Positions 51,601-64,000 of a stretch of 64,000 bases of DNA are shown here, piece by piece. The position numbers and the translations under genes were made by a program. Below the pieces are notes generated by a model. The model was not told the origin of the DNA and did not search any database. It saw nothing but the letters and a program-made list of their open reading frames with translations. Each line of letters starts with the position of its first letter. Position 1 is the stretch's first letter. The stretch comes from Atrichornis clamosus (taxonomy: Eukaryota > Chordata > Aves > Passeriformes > Menuridae), in assembly GCA_013400975.1 (NCBI GenBank), contig WBMZ01000245.1, forward strand, positions 1-64,000, in the 5' to 3' direction.

Positions 51601-54600
51601 ACCTACCCAGGTCCCCTCAAATGTGCTGAACCCAAATGAACTGCAGTAGGACTGTGCTCCCCAGAGCTACCTGGGAGATAAACTCCACACTGCCACTTGC
51701 TAGCACAGGCATCTCAGAAGCCTCTGTAGTATTGACTTTAACCTCCAGAATGATAGCAGAGAAACAAAATTTCATCATCATGTCTATTCTTGTTAAGTAA
51801 AATTGTCTTTCCAGTGTTCCAGAATATCCTAAGCCGTTGAGAAAATATTTGCAGCACACAGTGTGGTACCGCTTACAGTAGCAGGGGTTTCTGGTGAGGA
51901 CCTGAACAGGACCCAGTCATATTTCTGTACAGAGAGGCACAACTCCTGAACTCGCCTGAGTTCACCCCAGAGGGCTGCAGTGCTGAGCGTCTCTACTCAC
52001 TGCAACCCAGAAACTCAGAAAAACTCATCATCAATCACTGAGCCTGTTGGAGAGCAACTAGAAGCACTTATGTCTCTGTACCTCAGCCATTTCAATTTTT
52101 TCCCACATGCCTAATTCTTTTTTTGCTCACTTGCTGCAGGCACACAAAACATCATAACCTTTCAGAAAGATATTTACAATCTCAGGCATCCAAGTGACCA
52201 GCATTTCCCTGTGACCTTCTCACCCCATCAATTAGCTGTCGAGCTTTTCTATGTTATATCCTTACAGAAATTTTTCTTAGGCCCCTGTAGCTTAAACACA
52301 GCCATTCCAATGCTCACACTTGGAAAGTTAACATTTGTCTGGAGAGTGACTGCTCTGTGGGAGCAGAATTCCAGCTACCTGGTACAAGTGCTTAACCCTG
52401 TAAACCACAGTTTAATCTGGCAGCACAGAGCACTTGGGAAACGTAACATATTACTGAGCTGTAACAATAACTTCACATTTCCATTGACTCCTGTCTTTAA
52501 CCAGGAAAATTTTTCAGTTGGCTACTACCAGTCCTAAAACTAAGGTATCTGTACTTTTCACCATATTGAAACGCAACAGATGAGTTTAAACATATAACCT
52601 GCTAAGAGCCTTTTCTTTTGTTATTTGAGAAAAAATACCGTTGCATTTGGAAGACACATTTCCCATTAAAAAAAAAGCCTACAAAAACCAACCAACCAAA
52701 CCCCTCCCCCAGAGTTTAAATTCATTCACAAAAATAACCCCACAATATCCAATCTGAAATATGGTATAAACAAACAATTTAAAATGTGCTTCAAAAATGG
52801 TTATTGCATTAGCATAGGCAGGGTATTCAGCAGAAAAAATGCCTCTAGAGAGAATTTTTTTAAAAAAGTAAAACCCAGAAACCTAATTTAAAATTTATTT
52901 TCCTACTAAAGCCTATAGGAATGATGAATTTTGAAACATTTCAAGAAATAATGCAAGAGAACCCTGAAAATTTTCCCTGTGAACCAGGAATTCGGACAAC
53001 CTTTTCTTGATTCAAATGTTTGTATATATACACACATATTTAGGTAGATAGATCATAGGTATTTAAGTAAAGAAACTGGAATTGCAACCACTGAAGGTTC
53101 TTACTGACTCTACTTTCCATCAGGAATTACTGGAGATACTATCGTTCCTAGGGACATCAGCTTAGCTCCTGTCCTGGAGCTGCCATGGATGCAGGATTGG
53201 CAGACAGCCCTGATATACTCACTGAAGTGCACTGTCTCTTCCATCAGCTGTGTTCATTTTTTAGGGTACAATCATTGCAATTGCTCATTCTGCAATTAGA
53301 AGTTTCAGTGTGAATAAGCCACACAGTTTGAAGAATGACCATTCACATTGGTTTCCTGTTCTATTTTACTGCTTGAAATGTGGCAGCGACTCAAAAGTCT
53401 AAACCCGGTACGGGGCCTCCTCATCTTAACTGAGGTAGATCCTCTTGTGAGAGGACAGGCTGAAGCTCCAAGAAGTTTCACTCTTTCAGAGGGGTTTGCA
53501 GAGAAAAAAGCCAGGTAAGTGCTTTGCTCTTCCTAAAAACCCTCGATAAACAAGCACAAGTCAGGGAATACAAGTGCTACTGCAGGGCATGCTATTTTAT
53601 AAGTGGACAGCTGAGGCAGAAGAGCATTTTAGAAGTACCTCTTAAGGTGTTTTAAAAGTGTTGAAAATCTGAGCCTGAGTGAACAGAGGAAGGCTGTGCC
53701 TGAATGTGAAAATTAATGCATGTCTGTGAGTTCCATGTCAGGCCCATAGCAGTCCTTTTCCCAGCCAATTTGTGCATTAAAAAATATTCAGAAAAGCCTC
53801 AATTTGTAGGAAGTCAAAGTTTCAGATGGGCAATTCTTGTTACTGAAAAGACATACCACATCCAGGGAAATGAATCACTCACCAGAAAAGAGAGAGTTAG
53901 CTGCATATTCACACAGGAAGATAGAATATATATCAAAGCCACCACAATTTTTCCATTCTGTAGTTTGCTCCATACTTTTAAAATGTATTTAAACTGAGTG
54001 ACCATGTATGCAAAGGAAAACTTTACAAGCAGATAAGTCTTCTAGAGCTGAGTGTCTGCCAAGACAAAATTGTGTGGTTTATTTTAAAAGGAGGAGTGGT
54101 TATCACTCAAAACACACTATTTCAGTTTAAGCAGTGAAGGAAAAATTAATCCTTACAATTTTTACTTGTCGTTAAAGTATAACTTTCAAGAAATAAAGAA
54201 CACATTTTTTAGCCTATACTGAAATTTAAAGAAAAAAAAAAGGAAAGAAATTGCAAATTTTATAGAGGAAAGTTTTAATATAAGAGGAAGCATATTTTGA
54301 AAAACTATTTCTCGTAGAAATGAAACTCTGATACAAGGAACTCTTACATACAGGTGTTATGTATTATAATCTACATTACAGTACTGTACTATCCACATGA
54401 GACCAGGTACAATGAAAAGCTTCTGGACTTTATTCAGGTTTGCGGGTTTCATTCTAATTTAATTTACAGTAAGTCTTACCTCCACAGACATGAGTGCTTC
54501 CACTGGCTTCCGTGAACCCTCAGACTTTATAGTGGCATAAGTATGAGGTATTGAGACTCTTTTTCATTTCTATTTTAACTCTCATGTCAGTATGCAAGGG

Positions 54601-55156
54601 CAAAACTCAGAATTTTTTTTATATTTACCATTATCAAGACAAAGTAAAGAAAACTGAAGACTTCATATTTCTTGCAGTTTATCTCAACATACCTTGTCAA
54701 GAACAACATGAACTTTTCACTCTTTTTATAAGGTATAAGTAGGTTTTGCCTCAAAGGTAAAAATGGATTAATTCAACAGAAATCAGAGAGAACTTCAGAA
54801 GATTAAAACTCAGGCAAGACAGAATCACATCAGATCCATATCACCTGTTTCCAACAACAACTACAACAAAAAACACATTTGTATAAATTTCTCTTTTGCA
54901 AAGTGGTGTTCATTACTAACTTACTGTATGGTTCTTAATTTATGCCTGCTGGGGGGTATCTTAGTTACTCAAACAATTATTTTTTTTAGTCCATATAATG
55001 AGGAAATATAAAATTATGCCTTTCTTTTTGATACGTCTAAAAAATTTAAAGAATTGCACCTCTCTTTCTTGTCAGTAAACAAAAGCGTTTGCTCCTGACA
55101 ACTGAGAACCTTTTGGGAACCCGAGCTAGAGCACAGGGCAGGGGGAGGGGTGAGAG
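39691..55156. other. Gene desert
   Basis: About 15.5 kb of AT-rich DNA. No open frame shows a recognisable domain or splice-supported partner. It contains two weaker CTCF-like matches (46607-46620, CCTGGCAGGGGGCA; and around 51965-51975, CCCCAGAGGGC), a small GC-richer stretch at about 46.56-46.80 kb and an A/C-rich stretch near 52.67-52.71 kb. I see no intact mobile element. Confidence 0.75.
46607..46620 (+). promoter_or_regulatory. Weak CTCF-like motif
   Basis: CCTGGCAGGGGGCA matches 10 of 12 core positions of CCASYAGRKGGC. The mismatches are at the second and third positions. Confidence 0.2.
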
Positions 55157-55169
55157 CCACTAGGTGGCA
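55157..55169 (+). promoter_or_regulatory. Candidate CTCF-binding site (forward orientation)
   Basis: CCACTAGGTGGCA is a full match to the CTCF core CCASYAGRKGGC followed by A, preceded by a GGGGGAGGGG-type run. Its orientation is opposite to the full match at 4020-4032, making a divergent pair 51 kb apart. Motif only. Confidence 0.5.
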
Positions 55170-58100
55170 ATAGAAACCCCTCAAATAAACTACTCCTCCT
55201 CACACTTTTTATGCTATTCAAGAGCTATTAATTTAAACTAAAAAAGTGTTTAATCGAACGGAAGCAAACAAAATTTCGTATTGGCCATTAAACCCCCTAA
55301 AATTTCAGTACAATTTTCTCTAAGGTTAATAGGAGACAAGTGCTTTATCACTGTATTACGTTAATTTCTCTTACTTATCTTCATATTTTCTTCCAAAATA
55401 ATTATTTAACGTGTCATGCAGTAGAAAAACTATTTTCAATTATTATTTCAGCATTACTGAAAAATACTGTGATAATTTCAGTTGTGCTTAATAAATTTAT
55501 CCTGCTGCCATCTCTACAGATGTCAGATGGCTGGAATTATTGAGTTTCTGAATTTGGAAAGCATTAACAGACTTATACTAATACTGAATTAGCTTCTGAT
55601 TTTATTACACATTTTTTGTCAAGTTCTAAAATTTCAGTGACTCTTACAAGGGAATTAAGAAGAAAATTAGTCATCAAATTAGATCTAAAGTTACATTTCA
55701 AAAAGTATCTTAAATGAAGAGATTATTGTTTCAAATTTAGCACAAGTGCTTCTGTGCCGAAAAGTTCCTTGTTTCTATGGATGGAACTCACTACTATGCT
55801 AAAAATTTCACACTGCTCCTTTTCAAAACTTGTGAGTTGGCAAAACTAAAAGGCACAACTTAATGCTCATACATATTATAACACAGGTAAGATTGTAGAG
55901 TTCAGACTACAGGAAGATCTGTGTATATAAATTTGGTATTCTCATTTTCAAACGCTAGATTTTTCAACTTCAGCATCTCATTAATGTTAGTCTTGTATAT
56001 AATTTCCAAGGTTTCTGTATGGACAACAAATCCTCTTGCAGTGAACTTCTCCTTCCCATTATCAGGGTGGTTCATCTACTGGACATTGAAACTCAAACCC
56101 CAGGTCCAGGGCTGCAGGGGCAGGACCAAGGGCTGCCTTCAGTTTGGTAAGGGCATCAGCACACTTGGTTTAGCCTGGGTTTTTTTCTCCCTGTTTCAAG
56201 GGGGAGGGGGCAGTCTGCATATGTAGTGCCACAAGACAGAAAAAGAAATTCAGAGGAGGTTAGTCTGACTTCTCTCTCTCCACACCACTTTCTTCCCCAG
56301 CTCTCACTCATCCTCCTCTGCTCTGTCTCCCTTTGCTCTGCAGCAGTGGGATCTTGCGACTACATTTCTATGTTAACATTCCCAGATGCCAGCATTTCTC
56401 CAGGGTATTGCCATACAGGGAAGGGAAAGAGTAATAAAACTAAAATTCAACTTAAATTAAATTCTAAAGGAAAAGAGTAGATAAGTACCTGTTCTTTAGG
56501 TACTCCACTGCTGTAGGGTTTTCTTAAATGAATCTTAACAGACAAAACAAATTATCATCAAAAACTAAATGCACTGTGGAAAAATTCAGATAACCTGTCA
56601 GGAAGCATTCTCATAATTTGTTAAAGAACAAGTTCATAAGAACACAAATCCAGTTCCATCCCAGTTAGGGAAAATGCTGTGACAAGCTCAGATATCAATT
56701 GTGCCAAATTTTCAGACATTAATTTAATCTCTAAAAGGAGTCAGAGGAAAATAAATTATCAACTTTTGAAAAAATTGAGTCCAAATCTGGATTTTGAAAT
56801 CTCAACCTCTTTTCTGTTTACAATGCCATTTACTAATGTCATTAATATTTTTACCTACACTTTTGGATTACTGAGAAGCAGAATCAAACTCTTAGTAAAA
56901 TAGAATTATATTCACAGACATGCACATGAACACTGCCTGACATCTGCAGACTTTCCCTTAAAAATGTTACTAAAAATACATTTAAAGACTATCTGGTTTA
57001 AAATTTGAACCCATTATTTTCCTGTCTGCAAGGGGTTCAGAGTCATACACTTTTTATTCTTTACTGGAACAATTAGTTCTAGGAAGGACATGAAGGTGAC
57101 ATAATTGAGTAAGTCCTACTTTACTTAAATTCAAAAAATAGGGAAAAGGATGCCATAAACATAGGTACACCATTTTATTCCCAAATATTTAAATAAAGTC
57201 TGAAGTGTTTAGAGTGTAACTCATTTTTCTTGTATTCCTCTACAGTTAGCATTAATAAACACAATGCAAGAAAATCTTTTACATATCTTTCTGACACTAC
57301 TTCTTTTGTTTAGTCCTTCTGGTTGTTCATGTCTTGTGGTTATGGAAATGTACATCATCTAGGCATGCTGGTACTAACCAAGGCAAAAAATTATTCAGCA
57401 GTTACCATGCAAGTGACGCATATAATAATAACTTGAATTTTAGAATTGTTCTTTACTGATAGGTTATCGAGACAAAGAGTGGTAAAACCCCATGAAACCA
57501 ATATTTTCTCAGATTTGCATGAATCAGTTTAAAAATACAGGTATCTGACATGTGGATGACAAGCCACACAAGGAGCTCTTGTAGACAAGAGCTCATTGAA
57601 GTCTTCAAACAGGCTTGTAAATTCACTTAAAGTGTCACCTCTACACAGCCTTTGTTTAGCCCATGCATCTCTCCTCTGCCTGGGAGCACACAGTAACTGG
57701 CCCTAAGGAAAGGAAGCTTTTGGTTGTTAAACTGAGGTAAGCTAATATATTGTTAAAAGTTTCTTAAAATTATGCCAAATTCACACAACTAGAAGAAAGA
57801 AAAAAGATAAGCAAGGTAGTGCTGATCTTTTTTATTAGTATCTCTTTTCAAAATGCTTCTTTGTAGAGCCTATTGTCCCATTTGTTCATTCACTTTGTTC
57901 TGTACAAGAGCTCTTGGAGAAATATATTCAAGTAGTTCTTCATTGGTTTATATTTAAACATTGTCCCAGTAGGAATTCATTCTTCCTCAGACCTGGCAGC
58001 AAAATGCAATGGCAGGAAACAGCAAGAAACAGAGAAGCAGAAAGAGCATCTGTTCTCCAACTACCATGCAAAGATGCTCCATCTGTGTGACAACTGGAGT

Positions 58101-58637
58101 CATCTGAGGTACACACGTGCCTTCCTTCTGCAGGTAGGGATGGTGACTGAGCGCCTGGAGAGTCCCTGGTAAATAGGAGTTTTTGCCATAGGAAAAGTCT
58201 GAAGTGTTTGCAGATCAGACACATCTTCAACACCTCATGTTTTCATCAGATGCCATTTTCTGCCAACCCAAAGGGTGAAGAGCTTTATAATTTGTGGGAG
58301 ACTTCTGCATAGGTCTTCTCTCTGAAGAAGAAAACTAACAAAACTCTTTGCTAAAGGAAAATAGCTCACAGGAGGTAGGATAGAGAGGGGTACTGAAATC
58401 TGAGCTCTGAGCAGCTCAGTAGAACAAGATCCCCAGTCTATAGGCTTTGATGCGTCAAGCTAAGGCAGTTTCAGAGATGAACACCTCACCCACACACCTG
58501 CTTCTCTGCTTTGAAGCAAACCTTCCTCAGAGCAGAGCTCACCTTCTCCACTGCTGCAACTCACAGCTCACCACGTTAATTAAAACTGAGATAAAGTTGG
58601 TAACCAGCCCCAGCACACACCTCTGGAGTCTGGCTGG

Positions 58638-58649
58638 CAGCACCATGGA
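58638..58649 (+). promoter_or_regulatory. REST/NRSF-like left half-site
   Basis: CAGCACCATGGA matches the left part of the RE1 motif completely, while the following bases (TTTCACA) fit the right half poorly. It may be a non-functional or half-site match. Confidence 0.2.
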
Positions 58650-58871
58650 TTTCACAGGACCCCCTAACATCCTCTGCTCTTCCTGATGAAAAAACTCAAA
58701 TTTGGAGACCACTCTGCTGTTAAGAGGGTTTTAAAGGTTTTGTATTCTTTCCATTAGAGTCTGAGAGGTGTTCTGCAAGGAGGGGAGTACGGGGAGTATT
58801 CACCCAACTCCTGAAGAGCATTTTGCCTAAATACCCTCTAACCACACAGGCTTTTGCCTGTGTATAACTTG

Positions 58872-58888
58872 AATAACTTGAAGTTATT
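58872..58888. repeat. Short perfect palindrome
   Basis: AATAACTT and AAGTTATT around a single G, with ATAACTTGA repeated twice in tandem at its left (58864-58881). No function is assigned. Confidence 0.8.
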
Positions 58889-61800
58889 CTTGGAAAAATA
58901 TCCTGGCTGCTGTTTAAAGATATTTTATTTTCTTCTTTGAGCTCAATATAAAACAAAATGCATTTAATATTTTATTCTATTTATTTAGAAGTTTATTAAT
59001 TTATTAAATTAAAAGTGTTTTCTCACCCAGAAAACATTCAGAGCATTTCTCCAGATATCTGTCCAATCTTTCATTCTGTTTTTCAGGACTGGCCCAAATA
59101 AAACATATGTCTTTTCTAGAATGATATGATCTTTAGTTACTACTCTTCTTCTCAAAAATATTTATTTTCTGCTTTGATTTATGTGAAAAGTAATAGAATG
59201 ATAGCTTCCAAAAAAATTACCCAAAACCTATTGTAAATAAAGATTATTTTCAGCTAAAGAGCTCATGTGCATTCTTTACATTGTCATTTCTAACTAATAC
59301 TTAGTTCTTTAAATAGATGAAATTAAAGGGCACAGTTGCGATAGAAGAACAACTGAAACATGTTGTTGGTTTTCTGTTTATGTTGGAGTGAGCAAGACTT
59401 GGGAATATATAAAAGTTCAAGTATAACATAAAGGTTGCTTGTGGAGGAAAGGAGACATTTAGAAATAGTTCATGATCAGTTTTAAGTAACTTCTTTAGTT
59501 ATTGTGGGAGAGCAAGACCCCCACATATACAGCATTCTTATAATTTACTTTATATGACATACCCATTAGGAAAGGTTCCACATGGTGGTAGACTTATTTC
59601 CTGAAACACATTTTTAGAGAAAATTTTGCAGGGCAGAAAATGTTAAAATACACCCACCTCCAATACAGGTACTTTCCTTTGACCAGCTTTTCATAGTTCT
59701 TCTGACTGGTTTTGGCCTGATTTCCCTTCACATACCAGTCTTGCATTTTGCATCCTCACAGTCTTTGGTGCAGTCATCCTTGATTTACATCACTTAAGAC
59801 CAAAGGTGGATACCTGGGTAAAATCCAGGCCATGTGGAAACCAGCAGCAAGGCTTCCATTGACTCTGACGGGGCTAAAATTTCATCCTTTTCTGTTTAAA
59901 CAAAGACTGTCCCCTGCTCCAGCTACCCCTCATACCCGGGAAGCTTTAGCACCAGATCATCAGTTTCACAGCAATTTCACAAACTAAAATAGTCTGAAAT
60001 ATTTAAAAAGTGTAGGAAAGGAAGATAAATTATTTAAAGATATACCAAGTAAGTATGGGCTGAACTTTAGAAAGGTAACATTTATAGGCTGACTGTATGG
60101 AAAAACATCCTGACTACACATTAATCAATCCTCAGTAGGAATATTAAACAAGACAAACATTTTCAGACTCAGATGCCTAAAGTTCAAGTCTAAAACCACA
60201 GTTAGGAACTCAGGTTTAAGACTACCTGGCTTGAGAGATGTGTTTCTAATCTGAATTTATCTCTTCATGTTTTCTTGTGAACTTCACAAACTAAAGAAAA
60301 CTACTGATCTGACTGAACTCCTTACTTTATTATTTCACAATGAATGCTGTAGGAGAACTGCAGCATGTCATTTAAGAGAACTTTCTCAGAAAATAGAATA
60401 ACCACAACTGCTTCTCCAAACAACAACATGCATGCATCAGATCTTAGGAACGTGGATCACTGGTGAGGAAATACTGCAGGGAGGAGGGAATAAAGGAGAA
60501 CTATATCGTCATTAAAGTTTTACTTTTAATCTTTGCTATATAAAGAAACACAGAACTTGAAAGCATTGTGGAACTTCTCTGGAATTTTGTGTCCTGATTC
60601 TTGAGAATAAATACTATTTTATATCTCCTTTAAAAAATATATATTAAACATATTGCCATACTACCCTATATTAAAGAGATTTCCCATTTTAATATTAAAA
60701 ATAACTCATATTATTTTGAAAGTTGCAAGATGTTAACATCAGATGGGAAACAGTTTAAAAGACAAGTGCTAAAAATAACCTTTAAAATACTGTGTACATT
60801 GATGTTTCAAAGATGAGTGTAAGTTACACTTGGCAAGGGTGTTGGATCCTTTCATACACTGGATATGTTTAGCTTTGGTATTTTCTTAACAAATGATTAG
60901 TATTGGGCCCTATGTCCCTGGAGGAAAGACATCACCCTACAGTGACATGTTTCTATACAAACATACTCAAACCAAGGTCATCACTCACCTTCCTAAACCC
61001 CCAGTAACACAGGCCAACAACTTAATTTACAGAGAGAAGCTGTATGAACTGTGGGACTAGATCCCAGGGTCCAATCAAGGTCTGCCACTGAATTAAGGGA
61101 ACAGATGGAGAGGCTCAAGCTAGAAGAGAATTTTTTTTCCTACTTCACCCGTATATTTTCACATACATCCCTAACTTGCTTAACCCTTTCTCATCTAGGG
61201 AGGCACATAAACTGAAAAAAGCTAATTGAACATCAATTGACTTTGCTTCTACACTAGACCTGACATTGTCTCTAAGTCAGTGCCCAGATCCAGCAATGAA
61301 TTGAAGCAACTTCACAACAGTTTAAGGCTCTGACCTTCCCATTATAATTTGCAGAATAGCTTCCTATAAGCAAACCTGCAGGCTCAGATTCTCTTAATCA
61401 GATCTTAAAAAAAGCAACAAGATCCAAACCAGATACAGTTTAGCCATGATTTAGATTCCTCCCTTTTTCTTATTTGTATCTGACAGGAACATATTTGAGT
61501 TTCCAAGCTTTGTGATACTTCATGTTGGCGGCCATTGGTCACTACTTGAAAGTGAACCTATCAATCTGAATTCTTTTAAGTTTACCGATTTTTCAAAATT
61601 ATAGCTACTGACAAAGCAAGACCGGAAATATATCAACTACTAAAAACATATTTCTTATGTCCAAATATAACAAACACAAGTGTCTCTTCCCACAAGAAAG
61701 AAATGACATCACTAGGTGATTAAAAATACACAAAATTGAAGTGTTTTATCTTTCTCAAATTGAATTTTACTTTTACCTTTAATACTAGTTAAAACTGAAA

Positions 61801-62715
61801 ATCAAAGTTGCAATTTGCCAATTCAATAAGGATCAGTTATCTAGCTGGATCTGTGAGTTTTACACCCTGACACTGAACACAGCAGTCTCAGCAGTTCCAT
61901 TAGATATAATAGGAATAAATTCAGATTTACACTTCGGATTTTTTGCTTGATCTTAGCATTCAGCATGCCATAGCTTCCCTGAGGAGGATTATATTAGTTG
62001 CTCAGTGAATATCAGTGATGTATAAAATCTCTTTTTATCTTCTGGTAAGAGGCTGCAATCTTTCACAGCATGAAACAGAATTCTAGAAAACAGAATTCTG
62101 AAAGTAAACAGGTAAATATTGGCCAGTTTTTACCTTCTTGCATATGTGCCCCTCCACAGGAAAGTCTGCTGGTATAGGCTTACAGTGTCTGATTGCCCAG
62201 AAAAGGAGGGGTTGCCATGTCTTTGTTTTATTCCTGTAACATCTGCTACTGGTCATTGTTACAGATGGGGCTTTGATCTAATCCAGAATGGCTATTCCTA
62301 TGTCCTATAACTGCTCCCATAAATTGAAGCCATAGCCTTTTCCCTTGTCATTACTGTTAATTATGAACACCATTTAACATTTTCATATAGCATGAGATAT
62401 AGTTATCTGAGAAATATACTGGTGGACATTGTTGGAAATTAATTTTGGAATCTTTAGTCAGCTTGATGTACTTTACAAAGGGACATAATTCTTCAATCCT
62501 ATCAAATTATTAATTGTCTCAAATTACTTTGTAGAATTACATAGTTGTGAACATTTTTTGAGAAATCAGAACCCTGTCTATCCACTGCACATTGTGATAG
62601 ATCAGTAATTTACATTGGCAACAGTCAGACAATTCCCTCTTAATTTACCGAACATTGCACACTAGTAAGGAGTTATTTACCTCTCAGGAACTGTACTTCT
62701 TTGAAATGTGTTATG

Positions 62716-62801
62716 CACATGTAGTCCATTCTTGGACTGTGCGTGCTCCCTGTGCCTGAACTAGCCGTGAGCACGCGCACAATGGAAACGGACTCCATGT
62801 G
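62716..62801. repeat. Long imperfect palindrome (33-nt arms, 20-nt loop)
   Basis: Left arm 62716-62748 and right arm 62769-62801. The outer 12 nt pair at 11 of 12 positions (CACATGTAGTCC against GGACTCCATGTG). The inner 11 nt (TGTGCGTGCTC) pair with GAGCACGCGCACA apart from a 2-nt bulge, and between them is a poorly paired 8-10 nt segment. The arms are of equal length and CpG-containing in AT-rich surroundings. Such symmetrical palindromes are typical of ancient non-autonomous DNA-transposon families (Eulor/MITE-like). A hairpin RNA precursor is the alternative. Confidence 0.6.
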
Positions 62802-63763
62802 GACAATTACTCAGTGAAAAGAAGAAAGTTATTTAGTTTGTAAAGTCAAGGAGCAAAAAATTAGGAAATGCCAAATTTACTCTTGTCTATGCAATGGTGA
62901 CCTCAGTAGAGAAATGCATTATTCACTGTCACAGTGCAAGTCTAATTCCCTTTCCCAAGTAAAGGAACTACCTCTATCTTTTAAATGTCTTCTTGCCAAG
63001 TGCTGAAAATACATGTGGCTCAGACAGTGCCAGGAGTAGCATTTTGAAATTACTATTGCAAACTCAAAGGAAATAGCCTGTATCCTGTGGGGGCAGGGGG
63101 ATAAAACCCCTGGAGTAACTTTCACTCCCTCTCCATAATTTATGTTGCCTTGATTTGCATTCTGTTGTTTTTCAAATGCATAGGATTCATTTTATATGCT
63201 TTTTTCTTCCTTGCATCCTGCTCACTAACTAGATCATCTGGTGTATTCTCATCCACTGAAAAATAGGTCCTCTGGCAGGACAAGGAATGGGCCTCTCTTT
63301 ACCCAAAATAATATTCCTGCTCTGCTCAAGTGAGTGAAGCCCTTTTCTACATAGCATGTTGTTTATCCACACGTGGTGTATTTTCTTCTGCTCCATGTTA
63401 CTAGGATTTTCCCTTCTTCATCTTTAATCTTTTTTTTTGTCAAAAATCTACCCAGTTTTTACTGCACTTATATCCTGATCTCCATTTGCTAAGCTGATTC
63501 CTTCTACCCTTTGCTAGCTAAAATTTAACCTAGTCATCTTTTCTTCCTTTATTCCCATGCCTGGCTGTAGCTTCTTGGATGTCTAATATTCTTTATGACA
63601 GCACCAACATAAAGATGTTAAGGTGCATTTCTCCTTTACTCGCTATTCACCATGTGATAAAAACAGAGTGAAAACTGAAGTCAGTGGTAATATCTGCCTT
63701 GCTACACTGGGTTCCTGTTTTCTGGCAAACTGACTCATCTTCTATTATCACAAAATAACACAG
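62802..63763. other. Intergenic, nothing identified
   Basis: AT-rich sequence between the palindrome and the terminal microsatellite. No gene, RNA or repeat is recognised. Confidence 0.7.
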
Positions 63764-63765
63764 TC

Positions 63766-63796
<31 letters not shown>

Positions 63797-63800
63797 GAGA
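63764..63800. repeat. Compound (TA)n(CA)n(GA)n microsatellite
   Basis: About nine to ten TA units run into about six CA units and end in GAGA. Likely length-polymorphic. Confidence 0.95.
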
Positions 63801-63900
63801 AATATTAGTCAGATTTCTTTTAGAGTAGAATATTCTGAATTTGGTCATTAGAGTATCAAGAACAGCCTTTTTTTCCTTGAATATTTAAAGTGAGAATAAT

Positions 63901-63949
63901 GCTTAGGGAAAAATTGTGACTGCTTAGGGAAAAATTGCTTAGGGCAAAA
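63901..63949. repeat. Three short direct repeats
   Basis: GCTTAGGGAAAAATTG occurs exactly at 63901-63916 and 63922-63937, and a third diverged copy, GCTTAGGGCAAAA, starts at 63937. Confidence 0.9.
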
Positions 63950-64000
63950 CATACAAAATCTGAATTTTTGTTTTTAGTAATTTATTTTCTTGGCTTTAGA

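Larger units (their letters stand above)
55170..62715. other. Gene desert
   Basis: About 7.5 kb, AT-rich. No coding or RNA gene is supported. It contains a REST-like half-site (58638-58649) and a perfect 8-bp palindrome (58872-58888), listed separately. Confidence 0.75.

Noticed and set aside
51965..51977. CTCF-like CCCCAGAGGGC
   Set aside because: Two mismatches in the core; too weak to list as a site.
52211..52537. 108-codon + strand open frame
   Set aside because: Random-looking composition, no domain, and no nearby promoter or exon structure.
1..64000. CRISPR arrays, operons, integrated viruses, toxin genes, tRNA or rRNA genes
   Set aside because: None seen. The sequence is a vertebrate nuclear locus and no reverse transcriptase, gag/env-type, tRNA or rRNA signature was recognisable.

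Overview
The window is vertebrate nuclear DNA, most likely from a bird. It carries one protein-coding gene at its left end, FBXO8, on the + strand. Its five coding exons sit behind canonical AG/GT splice sites and join exactly into 319 codons plus a stop. The avian inference rests on four things: compact introns (coding part about 12.3 kb), very few recognisable interspersed repeats, G/T-only low-complexity blocks of the kind common in bird genomes, and strong protein conservation with mammalian FBXO8. The species cannot be fixed from the sequence alone.

Layout. Bases 1 to about 330 are a CpG-rich promoter with a CCAAT box. From conserved synteny this is probably the bidirectional promoter shared with CEP44, which should lie off the left edge in the opposite direction. 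FBXO8 coding exons are 1761-2089, 4274-4400, 11332-11450, 12941-13137 and 13906-14093. The first canonical AATAAA after the stop is at 16018, with a second at 16128, so the 3' UTR is probably about 2 kb.

From about 16.2 kb to the right edge I find no convincing coding gene. In other vertebrates the 3' side of FBXO8 faces the large gene desert that separates it from HAND2 and holds HAND2 enhancers, so this stretch is probably the FBXO8-proximal end of that desert. Its most conspicuous part is a cluster of CpG-rich segments and homeodomain-type AT-rich motifs at about 24.2-28.6 kb, including a GC-box plus TATA/CArG element at 27.7 kb. It looks like an orphan CpG-island regulatory hub or a non-coding RNA promoter. 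Two full matches to the CTCF core, in divergent orientation, lie at 4.0 kb (inside FBXO8) and 55.2 kb.

The rest of the desert holds a perfect 69-bp tandem duplication (39.55 kb), a long imperfect palindrome (62.7 kb), simple repeats and otherwise featureless AT-rich sequence. I found no CRISPR array, operon, rRNA, tRNA, intact transposon, provirus or toxin gene. The nearest thing to an undescribed system is the orphan CpG cluster with its putative promoter; its function is an inference.
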